Source: Mauremys mutica
Lineage: Eukaryota > Chordata > Testudines > Geoemydidae
Assembly (NCBI RefSeq): GCF_020497125.1
Contig: NC_059077.1
Location: forward strand, 35,353,340 to 35,417,339
Reading direction: 5' to 3'
DNA: 64,000 nucleotides
Shown here one piece after another: positions 51,525-63,893 of this stretch (the first letter of the stretch is position 1; each line of letters begins with the position of its first letter). The notes beneath the pieces are model-generated. The model searched no databases. It worked only from the letters and a program-made list of their open reading frames with translations, and had not been told where the DNA came from. The position numbers and the translations under genes are program-made.

Positions 51525-53032
51525 TATCAACTATTTGAAATTATCAAGGAACCCACCAGGCTAAATGGTCCTCTGTCTCCATACAGTTTCTCTTCATATC
51601 TACCTAGTGCTGCCTTCTCTTCTGACTTTTTACAGGAAGCAACTTGTACATCCACTGGCATCTTTGGTGGATCATACTCTTAACCAGTATGGGGACTGTC
51701 AGTAGGATCACTGGCCTCTTAAAATTGTCTATGGAAAATTAGGTAATTCTTCATCACATACCGAGGCACATACTCCTACCACCAGTGCCAATCCCTCTTT
51801 AAAAGAATCAAAATGGCTTCTGCTAACTCTCCTGATTGCACGGAGCAGGTACTTACAGGAAAGAAAACCAATATTATGTGACTTGTGACCAATCTCAACC
51901 AACTAATCCTGCTCAAAATGTAAAATTTTATCAGGAAAATTGTATGAAGTGTTTTTGAAGTTCTAACAACAGAATATTTTACATGTGGATTTTAAAAAAA
52001 TCTGCTTCCATCTCACTAAAGTTTTGAACTTTGAAAAAGAGCATTTTTATTTAAAATATACCAACCCACCCCACCAATCAATAATCTTTCCAGCTCTAGT
52101 TGTGACAATTCTGAGCTAAAAAGATCTTGGGTAAGGCGTCTCAGAATGGAGCCCATCCTTCAACCCAATAGCTCTGGGGTTACTAAGAACTTTGTTTCTT
52201 GCAGCATACAGAAAACAACTTTTCCAGATTCTAGGATGTCTCTTAGAGCTCAGTCCCCTTCCAAGTTGTAACATAGCTTTAAACGCATTATTGTGAGAAG
52301 AATGCTGCTGTGGCTGATTTGGTGTAATTTGAGTAGTGACAGATTTTCAAAGTGGAAAAAATTAATTTAGCAGTCTGGAAAACAGGGCTCTCTTGGACAA
52401 AAAGAGGATGGTTGGAACAGTCACACACTCCTGTTTCCTGTCTAAAACATTGTGTAGTACAAATAGGGGGATCAAGGGAAATTAAAATTGCCACCCATCA
52501 GGATTTCCCCTGAAGAGACCAACTGTTAAATATTATCCTCAATGTCAGGATGAAAACAACATTAAATATATCCCTATAAAATGTGTAGCTCTAATTTTTA
52601 GATTTTTAATTGTTAGTGAGTACTATTCAGTTTTGGCTTCTTGTTTTCCTAAGAGTTAAAACCTCCACATGAGTGTATAGCTTAGCCACTTGCCAAATTC
52701 CAGTACAAACTTACTGGAAATTCCAGTAAACTCCAGTAGAATCCTACAAACTGATTCCTGTTGGTTTCTACAGGGGACCAATAGCTCTAAGAACCAGTAG
52801 ATCTGTTGTTCTGTTTCAAAATCTTGTTAGCAGCTGGAACTATAATGACCTAATTGGAAATTTCTAACTGGGAGGTCCATCACAGGAAGGTTTTCAGGAA
52901 ATATACTTGTTTTAATAAAATTGTTTTGAAACAATAGTGTTTGAGTATCCTTGGAAGACAACAACAGGATAAAAAGATATCTGTGTATTTTTGGTGGCAA
53001 TTCCAGTTGGAAACAGAAAAACAGATATATTA
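51525..53032. other. Unclassified intronic sequence
   Basis: Nothing recognisable was seen. Confidence 0.5.
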
Positions 53033-53040
53033 GTCTACTG

Positions 53041-53210
53041 CTGTGGTTCTCAACCTTTTCACCATTGTGGGTTGTATATGCAGCTCTCTATGAGTTATGT
53101 GGACTGCATTCACACAATATATATAGTACCTGTATGGCCCTGAGGATGTCACATGGCATGCTGCTGTATGCTGTTTGGTCCGCAAGTGGCCCGTGGGTTG
53201 AGAACCACTG
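53041..53210. mobile_element. hAT MITE
   Basis: 8-bp duplications GTCTACTG (53033-53040) and GTCTACTC (53211-53218). Termini CTGTGGTTCTCAACC and GGTTGAGAACCACTG, 14 of 15 positions paired. Confidence 0.9.
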
Positions 53211-53218
53211 GTCTACTC

Positions 53219-53919
53219 GTTCCTGGGATATTATACTCTAAATGAAACCAAGTGATGCCAGCAGAGACCTTTTGAAGGTAGAGCAGGACTAAGGCAATCT
53301 GGGCCCTAGACATTCCAGGACATAGGGCCTCACCTGAGTCTTGTCCCCAGCTGGAGTACAAGGGCCCCATTTTCCTCCCAGAGGGGCTATGGGACTTCCT
53401 TATCCCACAGGAGCAGCAGCAGGGGTAGCAGCAGCCTCCCAATTACTTGTTCTTGATGCTGGAATGTATTTGCATTAATGGGTGAGCTAGGACTAGATAA
53501 CCTGTGCACTTCTGCAGAATTCACAGAAGGTTCAGAACTCGGACATTTGCATAGCCTGCCAACCTGGGAATTGTATCAAGCTTGGATTCTTACTCTTTTG
53601 ATACACCAAAAAGAAGAGTTTTCTGTCCTAGAAAGGATAAGGGGAATCCTGTGACTTCTGGTCTGAACTTTTAGTGCTTGCTATCTTCCTCCATTTAACC
53701 AGGGAAGGAGTTAAAAATAAAAGGCTCGGTCAGCAAGCCTGGGTTACAGATTGAGAGGGTCAAATAGTAGGTGGTGATCTGGTGAATTGCTCCCCAGAAA
53801 ACGTGAAGTCTCGTCAGTCAAAATGAGGCAAGACAAGCATGGGGAGGAACAGACTGGGGAAGGAGGTAAGGGCTGAGATGCATCAGCCAGAAGACAGACT
53901 GACCTGTAATGGTGAGAAA
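53219..53919. other. Unclassified sequence
   Basis: Nothing recognisable was seen. Confidence 0.5.
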
Positions 53920-53932
53920 CTGGAACTGTGAA

Positions 53933-54559
53933 GAGTCCTGTGGCACCTTATAGACTAACAGACGTATTGGAGCATGAGCTTTCGTGGGTGAATACCCACT
54001 TCGTCGGATGCATGTAGTGGAAATTTCCAGGGGCAGGTATATATATGCAAGCAAGAAGCAGGCTAGAGATAACGAGGTTAGTTTAATCAGGGAAGATGAG
54101 GCCCTCTTCTAGCAGTCAAGGTGTGAAAACCAAGGGAGGAGAAACTGCTTTTGTAGTTGGCTAGCCATTCACGATCTTTGTTTAATCCTGAGCTGATGGT
54201 GTCAAATTTGCAGATGAACTGAAGCTCGTAGTTTCTCTTTGAAGTCTGGTCCTGAAGTTTTTTTGCTGCAGGATGGCTACCTTTAAATCTGCTATTGTGT
54301 ATCCAGGGAGATTGAAGTGTTCTCCTACAGGTTTTTCCTAATATCAAATCCTCCCTGATTGAACTAACCTCGTTATCTCTAGCCTGCTTCTTGCTTGCAT
54401 ATATATACTTGCCCCTGGAAATTTCCACTACATGCATCCGACGAAGTGGGTATTTTCCCACGAAAGCTCATGCTCCTATATGTCTGTTAGTCTATAAGGT
54501 GCCACAGGACTCTTTGCTGCTTTTACAGATCCAGACTAACATGGCTACCCCTCTGATAC
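53933..54559. mobile_element. PLE family B inverted dimer with GIY-YIG remnant
   Basis: It is flanked by a perfect 13-bp duplication CTGGAACTGTGAA (53920-53932 and 54560-54572). The left arm (about 53933-54346, minus) holds the 3' UTR and the C-terminal endonuclease remnant: [20 protein letters not shown] in one frame, then [20 protein letters not shown]. It is frameshifted. The right arm (about 54347-54559, plus) holds only the 3' UTR and full 3' end. Hammerhead-like motifs lie in both arms (near 53966-54010 minus and 54436-54473 plus). Confidence 0.9.
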
Positions 54560-54572
54560 CTGGAACTGTGAA

Positions 54573-56499
54573 ATGGCATGTAAAGACAGAGATTTAGTGG
54601 TAGGGCAATTTCATAAGTGCAGGAGCTCTGTACCAACCTATTAAAATATATTGGAACCAACAGCTGACCTTTAGTACCCCTCTTCTGGTTTAAACATTTA
54701 TTTAGCTTTTAAAAATTCCCTGTTTTAGGTCAAGTGATGTCTATCAGCTCTCCTGAGGCCCCAATCCTGCAATTTGTTCCACATGGTGGACCCATGTGCC
54801 AAACCTGAGCTCCACTGAAGTGAATAGAGTCAGGAGGGGGCTCTGGGCTGGAGCATGGGGGTGAGGGCTCCAGCTGGGGATGCCCCACATTGAAAAAGTT
54901 GCAGGATCAGGGCTAAGGCAGTGCCTCCTGCCTGATTGGAGTTTTTCCCCATCTACCTTTCTTCTTTTCTCTCCTGTGTTATATTTCTTCTTCTGCTTTT
55001 CTCCCATGTCATTCTTTTCCGCATTGTCTATTTGACCTTTCAACCCTCTTAGATTTTGTGGAGAATGGCCATTCCACACACACTCTGTCCCATAAACCCT
55101 TTCCTCCCTCCCCCCCACCCCCGCCCCAGCCACCGCCTTTCCCCTCAGACTATCCCCAGATAGAACATTCATATGAGCAATGGTTTGCCAGATCAGGCCC
55201 ATAGCCTCTGATCTTCAGGGCAGGTACTGCACCTTCCTATATGCGCTGTAAAGTTCCATGCACACCTCTGATACTAGTGAAATAAAAAATAATAATTTGG
55301 TCTGGGGACTATAAAATTGCAGAAATGCGTGGCTACAGTTTATTTTCAGCAAAATAACTCCAACAGATCCTTAACTTTGAGTAGGTTGTGTGTTATTTAC
55401 GGTTATCATAAAAGTTCCTATGTTCTATGTTGCCTTTAGCATTCTTGATTTTTATTATTATTTAAAAATATTTAAATTATGGTATCCCAAAGACCCTAAC
55501 TGGGACTAGGACCCCTTTCTGCTGGGTGCTGTGCAAACATGAAAGGCCTGTACCTTTTTTTTAACCTAAAAAAAGGAAGCACACCTCACCCTTACTTTCT
55601 TTTTATGTTTGTTTTTGAAAGAATGCTAATTATTATGTTTTTATTAATTGCTTTTGTCTGGAAACATGGACACTTACAGTGGTAGGAGCTAAATACACAG
55701 AATTATTATTAATTATTATTATTAAATGTGATAGGTAAGAAATCTACACTTTAAAGCTGAATAAATTGTATTAGTCACACAGTTCATGTACGCTGGACAA
55801 TGAGTCAACCGCTACTTTTGTTACGTTTCCTTGTCATATTGCCTCAGGAAGTTATCCTTGAGACTATTAAACCTTGAGATGACACTCTAAATATCAATTA
55901 GTAATCATCCTTTTAGCAGTTGTGAAAGGGCCAGACCAGGGAGTGGTTTGTTTTGGATGACAGGTATGCAACTGACACATGTCATAAAACAAAACCACAA
56001 AACAGCTCAACCTGCTCCTCCATGCGTCAAGTTTAAATCTTGACAAATACTGTCTCAGTCTGTCTTAAAGCAAATTTCAGTTCTTTCACAATATTCTGAA
56101 AGGCCTGATCTCTTCCCTGAAGAAGCGTACAGAAAGATTTTCATGCAGTTTCTAAGAAAAACCCTACACACAGATCTTCAACATTGATGTCAGTGGAGTT
56201 TCACTGATTTACACCAACTGATGATCTTTCCCCCATCCCCGCAGTTTTTAGATAGGTGAGGGGAAATCATCCAGATATATCAAATGTAATAGTAAGAAAA
56301 CGCATGAAATATACAAATATATTTCAGTAATTTTCAATTTTTTCATCCTATAGACTTGCCAAATACAAGAACCTCTCATAGACCAATCTACCCTCCCAAC
56401 TACCTAGGTCCAGATAACCTTTGTGTTCAGAGCAGCATAAGGGGGCCAGAAAACAGACAGATCTCCATACTGTGCTACAGCTATCCTCAGCTTGTATAA
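54573..56499. other. Unclassified intronic sequence with low-complexity C/T run
   Basis: CCCTCCCCCCCACCCCCG-type run near 55100-55130. A decayed piece of the 17205-type repeat lies at about 55488-55560. No gene was recognised. Confidence 0.45.
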
Positions 56500-57385
56500 G
56501 TTACTACTAGCTGGAGCTGGCTGAAATGTGGGCTTTCCAGTTTGTGAGAAATCTTGATATTTTGAAATTTCCTGCAAACCAGAAATCCAAAATAATAAAA
56601 AAAAATTGTTTCCGAAACAAAAACACATGGTGTTTCTGTAAAGACATTTCCTCCCACAGACCCACCAGCTGGTGAGTGAAACTGACATTCTTGTCAGTTA
56701 AACTGGCAAGAATGCCAATTTCACTCAGCAGCTGCCAGGGCCTGTGGCTCTGGGGTAGCCCTGTCATGAGGCCTGCCCAGGAGCCAGCTGGCAGCCTGAA
56801 TAGCCAGCTGGACCAAGAGTCTAGAAGCCCCAGATCCCCAATCTAGGGGAGTATTCAGAGCAGAACTGCCCCAGACTCACACAACCTGGGACTTGGGAGC
56901 TCATCCCAGGATTTTCAGGCTCCCAGGTCCATGGCAGTGAGCTTGGAATCCCTGAGAGTTCTGGCTTGAGCCAGGATTCTTAGGGCTTCCAGGCTCCCTG
57001 CTATGGAGCTGGGAGCCAAGCCCTAGTTACATTCAGGGCGTTCAGTCTCCTGGCTACATGGCAGGGAGACTGGAAGCCCTGGAGTGGCAGGGCTGCCTAA
57101 GAGCCACAGATTCTGGAAGACAGAGTTTCTGGCCCCAGAGTGGTCTGCACGGCTGGCTACCCTAGAGTCACGGACCCTAGAAATGTTCTCCCTGGCCTGG
57201 GAGAAATGTACATGGCAGGGCTTCCTGGGAGCATGCCAGCTCAGCTGGCAGGGAACCAGGCAGGTTTCCACCAGAATTCAGCAAAGGTTTTTCAAGCCCG
57301 ATTCACTTTTGGAGAAATTTGGGGGTCAATGAACTGGCATTTTCTGACAAAACTGTTTCATGAGACAATTTTTGAGCAGTCCTAC
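56500..57385. repeat. Unclassified interspersed repeat with internal GC-rich part
   Basis: AT-rich ends (GAAATTTCCTGCAAACCAGAA ... CATTTTCTGACAAAACTGTT TCATGAGACAATTTTTGAGC) surround a GC-rich centre with recurring words such as CAGGCTCCC, GCTGGGAG and GGAAGCCCT. Boundaries and class are uncertain. Confidence 0.4.
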
Positions 57386-58706
57386 TAATAATCTATATTA
57401 CCCTGCATATACTCCATGAGATTTAGGGAGCCTTAACAAGCTCACTGATGATTCCCTGTCACTGCTGCAAACAACAACTTGGCACAGAGGAAAATCCGGA
57501 CCTTGTTTCTCAAAATGTTGCATTTTCAAACCACCAGAAAGGGATCTATGGATCACAAATAATTTATGGTCCATTCTTGGGGAATCAATTCATATTTGAA
57601 AGTATACAGTCTGGGAAATCTGTCTATGTGAAATTTATTAATTCTGTGTGAGATTATGGACTCTCTTATCAAACTACAAATTTTGTTTGATTGTATGGCT
57701 GGCTAGTCTACCTTCTCTGCTGTCTTTTTACGCTTCAATTTTGGGATGAAGTTCTAAAAGGTGGTGGCAGAGGGCTTATAATGGGTCATTAAACCTGGAT
57801 AGTTTTCTAGTCAAAGGGAAACACCTGTGGACAAAGAAGGTGGCCAAATCAAGAAAACTGGTTCTGAAAGGTAGGTTAGTAACCAGGCAGGGGATCACTT
57901 GGTTGGAGACTTTGAACACCTGACAAGGCTGATCATGGGTCACATGATGGAAAGGACTTTCACTTTATAAAAAGGAGGACACTCTTACCAGACATTTTAG
58001 AGAAAGGGAAAAGAGACTGCAAGTGGATAGCAAGATTATGCAGGAGGAGATGTTAAAGGATCCTGGATACCCTAAAGGACTCTGACAAAATCTCAAAGAA
58101 CTCTCAAAAGTAGTGAGAAAACTGAGGGAGGGATAGCATATTGGTGTTTTATTGTTTTTAAGATACTGCTCTCTATTGAGCTTTGTAAAGTAAAGAGTAA
58201 TTGTGTTGGACACCTTTTCAAAGCCTGTGTGTTATGTGCTTAAATTATCATATATCCCTAAAGAGGTAAACTGTAAACCAGAGTGCCCACAAGCCTGGAG
58301 CTCTGGGAGAGAGTGTGTTTAAACTACTGGAGTCCCCAGGGAGGTCAGCACAGGACTAGGGCAGTTAGATTGCAAGGTCCCAGTTCCATGAAGGGGTAAC
58401 AGAGTCTGTGCCCAGGAAGTGTGTCAGAAAGGCCAAATGAAAAAGACAGTAATGGAGCTTAGTCAGACCAAAAGACGTGTAAAAGCACACCTTGCTAATA
58501 CAAAATGGCTAATTTGTATTAGACACCACAGCACAGGTGCATCTTCTTCAGGAGGGACTGTTCGTTTAGTGCATTCTCAGAGATGCAGAAGACCTCAAAA
58601 GGAGAGGAGAGAAGAAGGGGCTATGTCTCTCCCTTTCCTCTGCTGGGTTTACAGAATGGACCAGCTATGCCATGTAAATAGGCTGCACCACTCTAAAGGA
58701 TCTAGG
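57386..58706. other. Unclassified sequence, possibly including an LTR-like stretch
   Basis: A TATA-like TTTATAAAAAGGAGG at 57963-57977 is followed by an unclassified ~450-bp stretch with AAAGCCTGTGTGTTATGTGC near 58217. No retroviral genes or paired LTR were found, so the nature is open. Confidence 0.3.
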
Positions 58707-59282
58707 TAGGATGACCATACATGCTGTTTTGGCGGGGACAGCCCCCTTTTTAAGCCTTGCCCCGGATTAGAGTTGCCAGCTGTCTGTTTTTTTACTGGAA
58801 CGCCTGTTTGAAAAGAGACCCTGGTGGCTCCAGTCAGCACCGCTGACAGGGCCGTTAAAAGTCTGGTAGGCAGCGCAGCGGGGCTAAGGCAGGTTCCCTG
58901 CCTGCTGGGAGGTGCCTGCCCCCACCATACCAAAATCTGAAATGGTGGCCCTGCATCCACCCCTTCCCCAGGGCTGCTCTCTTGGTCCCTCCCTCTACCT
59001 GGAGTCTCCATCATGCCTCTCTGCTATTCCAGCCCCAAAAGGGGCATCGCCTCGCTAGCTGGATCATAGTCTAATAGCTTTACCTCCTGTCTCCGAGCCC
59101 AAAAGTACTCGCACTCGCACACTCACCCTGCTTTCCTTCCCAGATCCAAGCCCATACCCATTCCTCTTCCCTTTGCCCCCATCTGTGCTACTTGGCTCAC
59201 TGGGGGTGCGGAAAAACATTTGCGGGGGCATGGGTGACGAGCAGCAACGCCAGTTTCAGTTTAGAGAAATATGGGCACCCTA
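58707..59282. mobile_element. hAT-like non-autonomous element (TAGGATGACCATA ends)
   Basis: It is flanked by a perfect 8-bp duplication GATCTAGG (58699-58706 and 59283-59290). Termini TAGGATGACCATA and TATGGGCACCCTA. Internal GGCTAAGGCAGGTTCCCTGC and GAGTTGCCAGCTGTCTG resemble segments of 60269-61112, read in reverse. Confidence 0.85.
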
Positions 59283-59290
59283 GATCTAGG

Positions 59291-60268
59291 TCCTCTGCAG
59301 ATGATAAAAAATTACTCTAGATAATGAAGTCCTAAGCAGACTTTGGATCTCACAAAACTGGGTAACTGGACAACAAAATGGCAGATGAAACTGAGTGTTG
59401 ATAAATGCAAAGTAATGCACATTGGAAAACATAATCCCAAGTATACATATGAAATGATGGGTCTAAATTAGCTGTTACAACTCTAAAAAGAGATCTTGGA
59501 GTCATTGTGGATACTTCTCTGAAAACATCCACACAATATGCAGCGACAGTCAAAAAAGCTAATAGAATGGTGGAAATCAATAGGAAAGAGATAGATAATA
59601 AGAAAATATTATATTGCCTCTACATAAATCCACGGTAACCCCACATCTTGAATACTATGTGCATGTGAATACTTTCTGGTCGCTCCATCTCAAACAAGAT
59701 ACATTGGAATTGAAAAAGCTACAGAAAAGAGCAACAAAAATTATTAGGGGTACGGAACAGCTTCCATATGGGAGAGATTAATAAGACTGGGACTTTTCAG
59801 CTTGAAAAAGAGAGGACTAAGGCAGGATATGATAGAGGTCTATAAATCATGACTGATGTGGAGAAAGTAAATAAGGAAGTGTTGTTATTTACTCCTCATA
59901 ACACAAGAACTAGGGGTCACCAAATTAAATTAATAGGCAGCAGGTTTAAAACAAAGTATTTCTTTATACAATGCACAATCAACTTGTGGAACTCTTTGCC
60001 AGAGGATGTCATGAAGGCCAAGACGATAACAAGGTTAAAAAAAGAATTAGATAAATTCATAGAGGATAGGTCCATCAGTAACTATTAGCCATGATGGGCA
60101 GGGATGGTGTCCCTAGTCTCTGTTTGTTGGAAGCTGGGAATGGGCAACAGGGGATGGAGTACTTGATGATTACCTGTTCTGTTCATTCCCTTGGAAGCAC
60201 CTGATATTGGCCACTAACGGAAGACAGGATACCAGGCTAGATGGACCTTTGGTCTAACCCAATATGGC
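59291..60268 (+). mobile_element. LINE 3' half (TTCTTATG-tail family), interrupted
   Basis: Decayed C-terminal reverse transcriptase fragments can be read, e.g. NTRTRGHQIKLIGSRFKTKY and VMKAKTITRLKKELDKFIED. The 3' UTR follows (GGCTAGATGGACCTTTGGTC). The copy continues as TGTTCTTATGTTC at 61121-61134, after a hAT inserted in its tail. Confidence 0.88.
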
Positions 60269-61112
60269 TAGGGTTGCCAACTTTCTAATCACACAAAACC
60301 GAACATCTTAGCCACGCCCCTTTCCCAAGTGCCCCCCCCTTCACTACATTCCCCCTTCCTTGGTGGCTCCCTCTCCCACACCCTCACTCACTTTCACTAG
60401 GCTGGAGCAAGGGATTAGGGTGCGGGATGGGGTGACGGCTCTAATTGGGGATGCAGGCACTGGGGTGGGCCGAGGATGAGGTGTTTGGGGCATGGGAGGG
60501 GCTCTAGGCTGGGGCGGGAGTTGGGATGCAGGGGGGTGAGGGGTCCAGCTGGGGGTGCAGGTGCTGGGGCAGGGCTGGGGATGAGAGGTTTGGGGTGCAA
60601 GAGAGGGCTCCGGGTTTGGGGGTGGAGGGGTTCAGGGCTGGAGCAGAGGATTGGGACTCAGTGTTGGGGCACGGGCTTACCTCAGGTGGCTCCCGACCAG
60701 AGGTGCAATGGGGCTACGGCAGGCTCCCTGCCTGTCCTGGCGTCACACTGCGCCCTGGAAGCGGTAAGCAGGTTCAGTTCCTAGGCAGGGGGACCAGGAG
60801 GCTCCGCACACTGCTCTCACCTGCAGGCACTGCCTCTGCAGCTCCCATTGGCCACGGTTCCCGGCCAATGGGGAGTGCAGAGCCAGTGCTCAGGGCAGGG
60901 GCAGCACGTGGAACCCTCCCACCTAGGAGCCAGACCTGCTGGATGCTTCCGGGGTACAGTGCGGAGCCAGGACAGGTAGGGACTAACCTGCCTTAGCCCC
61001 GCAGCACCACCGACTGGAGTTTTAACGGCCCGGTCGGCAGTGCTGACCGGAGCCACCGGGGTCCATTTTCGACCGGGTGTTCCAGTCGAAAACCAGGCAC
61101 CTGGCAACCCTA
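60269..61112. mobile_element. hAT-like non-autonomous element (TAGGGTTGCCA ends), 844 bp
   Basis: 8-bp duplications AATATGGC (60261-60268) and AGTATGGC (61113-61120). Perfect 11-bp inverted ends TAGGGTTGCCA / TGGCAACCCTA. The interior is G-rich with a ~104-bp tandem unit (near 60434 and 60538). The ORFs inside are compositional. Confidence 0.92.
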
Positions 61113-61140
61113 AGTATGGCTGTTCTTATGTTCTCTTTGA

Positions 61141-63430
61141 CCTATTGTAAGCATTTGCAGAAGGATCAACAGCAGAAGGTATTAAGACAGCAGGTTCTTG
61201 CACAGGAGAAAAATCCTTGAGATTTTAACAGTGTAAACCAGAGAACATCACTACTTTAAACACATGTATTAAACTGCCTGGAGCTCATGTATCTTAAAGT
61301 TAAACAGACATATTTGTTTTTAAAAAAATCAACAAGAAAACAAAGCAAGATCTATAGTGCTGCTTGTGAGTATGTAAACTGACTTCAGTTTGACAGCAAT
61401 TAAATTTATTGCTCAGTTTCTTCAGTTGTTAAGCATTAAATCAGTTACTCTCTGCAAGCTAAAACAAATATTTTTCAAGAAGAGCAGAAGTGAAAACTGA
61501 ATATATGGTATCATTTTTGATTGTAAGATTATTCTTGAAACCATATGAATTCACTGACGTGCACTGAACTGTAAGGTTACATATCCAAGGAATAATCTAG
61601 ACCATTTCCTTCTTGCATAATGAATGTATACAGCTAGAGCTAGACATGGTAGTACTTGAGACCACATCAACTGATCTTAAATCTTTTTCTTTGTGCTAGA
61701 ATAACCTTTAAAGTACAAACTACCATAATTTCACTAACCAGGTATATATGATCAGGAAGCAGCGTTTATAAAAAACAGGAAGCGAAACTTTTTGAGGATT
61801 GTTGTCAAAATCCATCTCTACTTCAGTCTTTTAGGCTAAATGCAAAGGCATGTCCAATATTATTATTGTTTTAGTACAAAAGAATTTTAATCATTCACAA
61901 AATACTGTTTTATTTTCATTTTGTAACTTATTCTTATTTGTTTTACCTATTCATGCAATGTTGCTGGAATCACTTAGTTGTTGGCATGATATGAATTCTA
62001 TAGACATTTTTTCATTTCTGTTAAACAAACAAAGCCTAAGTGCTGAACATCAAGCTGTTCACCCTCCCCCCACAATCTTCCATCATCAATAAACCTGAAT
62101 CTCAGCTGCACCTTATACCTATGTTAATACTGAGTTTGGTTGGTCAGGGCTACAGGTGATGATGAGCAAATAGAGAAGAGCCCAGCTTGATTCTCATTCA
62201 AGGGTGAGTTTGCAACAATGTTTGTTAGGGAAAAAACATCTTTTTATCTGTAAACTGAAAAAAAGATACATGAATCACAGAAAACATGGGACCTAACAGC
62301 AACATTTCATAGTCACTTTAGAGCAGAATCAAAGTACCAAGAAACTGATTCCTAAGCAAACAAGGTATTTTCTCCAGATAGAACTGTGACATCATATCTG
62401 AGATATACAGTTGTGATATATGTCAATTATTTCAAGTAATTGCTACTAAAAAACCTCAAAAACTGGCTCTGCTGCTTTTCTTTTTTTGCACAGGAATGCT
62501 TATTAAACTGTTTTTGTAGTGTTGGTGCTTAGTGGCTACAAAGCAGTGGGAAGAAACAGATGGCATGGAAGATGTAGAAAACTGATTATTTTGAAAAATC
62601 ATTTCATTTGACTTAACCTCCATTTAATTTAAGGCACAGTGAGTGAAGAATCTAAGAATCATTTTAGCCGAGAAAAAAATGGAGTAAAGATGGTAGAAAA
62701 GGGTGAACTTTGAACTGTGTAAAACAACTGAAAAGAGGGCAGAATTGGCTTGTCTGTGCCCATCGGAAGTGTTTGATCCAGTGACTGATGAGTAAGATGT
62801 CACTCTAGCAATTGGCTACTGCTGCTAAGATTCCAGAAGTTCAGTACAATATAATGCAAGGTTTGTATGAAACATACATACTTTCGTACAAGTATCACAA
62901 AATACTTTGTAAAGGGCACTATAAAAGAGAAAGAATGCTTTGGTGAGTGACTCAAAAGCAGAAAGGAAAAAAAACAACACCACGATGGAGAAGAATAAAA
63001 GAAAAAAGGCTAAAATATAGAGGTGAACTGAAAAGCTTGTTTAAAAAAACCAAACAAATGTAACATCTTTTTTGAGATGCCATTAACAGAATCCCCATGT
63101 AGACTTACACATTTTAAATACATATGTTTTAACAGTGAACTGAAAGGCTATGAGTTCTGGCACTCAAGGCTCTGTTTTTCCTGTAGGAGTTAGTGACAGC
63201 ACGTAAGGGAAACCCAAATCTTCCAAATCAGGTTTTGGCAGGCAAGGAAACAATACATTAATTTTCAAATGTCCTGCTGAAAAGCTGGGTTCTTAAATAG
63301 TTTTACTTATTTATTTAATTTTTAAAAGCATTTCAGTTTGTCTCTAAACATGGACAAAATGTAAACAAGCAGTCTTGCCAAATAGTTCAGAGTGCAGAGA
63401 GAATGGAAGCATGAAATAAATAAGGTGGAA
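61141..63430. other. AT-rich intronic sequence
   Basis: No gene or named repeat was recognised. Confidence 0.5.
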
Positions 63431-63893
63431 AGGCAGCAAAGAATCCTGTGGCACCTTATAGACTAACAGACGTTTTGCAGCATGAGCTTTCGTGGGTGAA
63501 TGCCCACTTCGTCGGATGCAAGAGTGGAAATTTCCAGGGGCAGGTAAATATAAGCAAGCAAGAAGCAAGCTAGAGATAATGAGGTTAGATCAATCAGGGA
63601 GGATGAGGCCCTCTTCTAGCAGTTGAGGTGTGAAAACCAAGGGAGGAGAAACTGGTTCTGTAGTTGGCAAGCCATTCACAGTCTTTGTTTAATCCTGAGC
63701 TGATGGTGTCAAATTTGCAGATGAACTGAAGCTCAGCAGTTTCTCTTTGAAGTCTGGTCCTGAAGTTTTTTTGCTGCAGGATGGCCACCTTAAGATCTGC
63801 TATTGTGTGGCCAGGGAGGTTGAAGTGTTCTCCTACAGGTTTTTGTATATTGCCATTCCTAATATCTGATTTGTGTCCATTTATCCTTTTCCT
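63431..63893 (-). mobile_element. PLE family B copy with the longest GIY-YIG remnant
   Basis: On the minus strand, 63890 downward reads KRINGHKSDIRNGN, then VGEHFNLPGHTIADLKVAIL, then [32 protein letters not shown] and a stop near 63594. The H..GH and R..E..L..I..FDT...GLN positions are those of PLE C-terminal GIY-YIG endonucleases. The 3' UTR with a hammerhead-like motif (near 63480-63520) follows. The 3' end is the short form (GCAGCAAAGAATCC). The 5' end is truncated near 63893; no target duplication was identified. Confidence 0.85.

Noticed and set aside
54744..55202. 152-codon minus-strand ORF
   Set aside because: No family resemblance. It crosses low-complexity C-rich DNA and unclassified intron.
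60526..60996. 156-codon plus-strand ORF
   Set aside because: Inside the G-rich minisatellite part of a hAT element; no domain.
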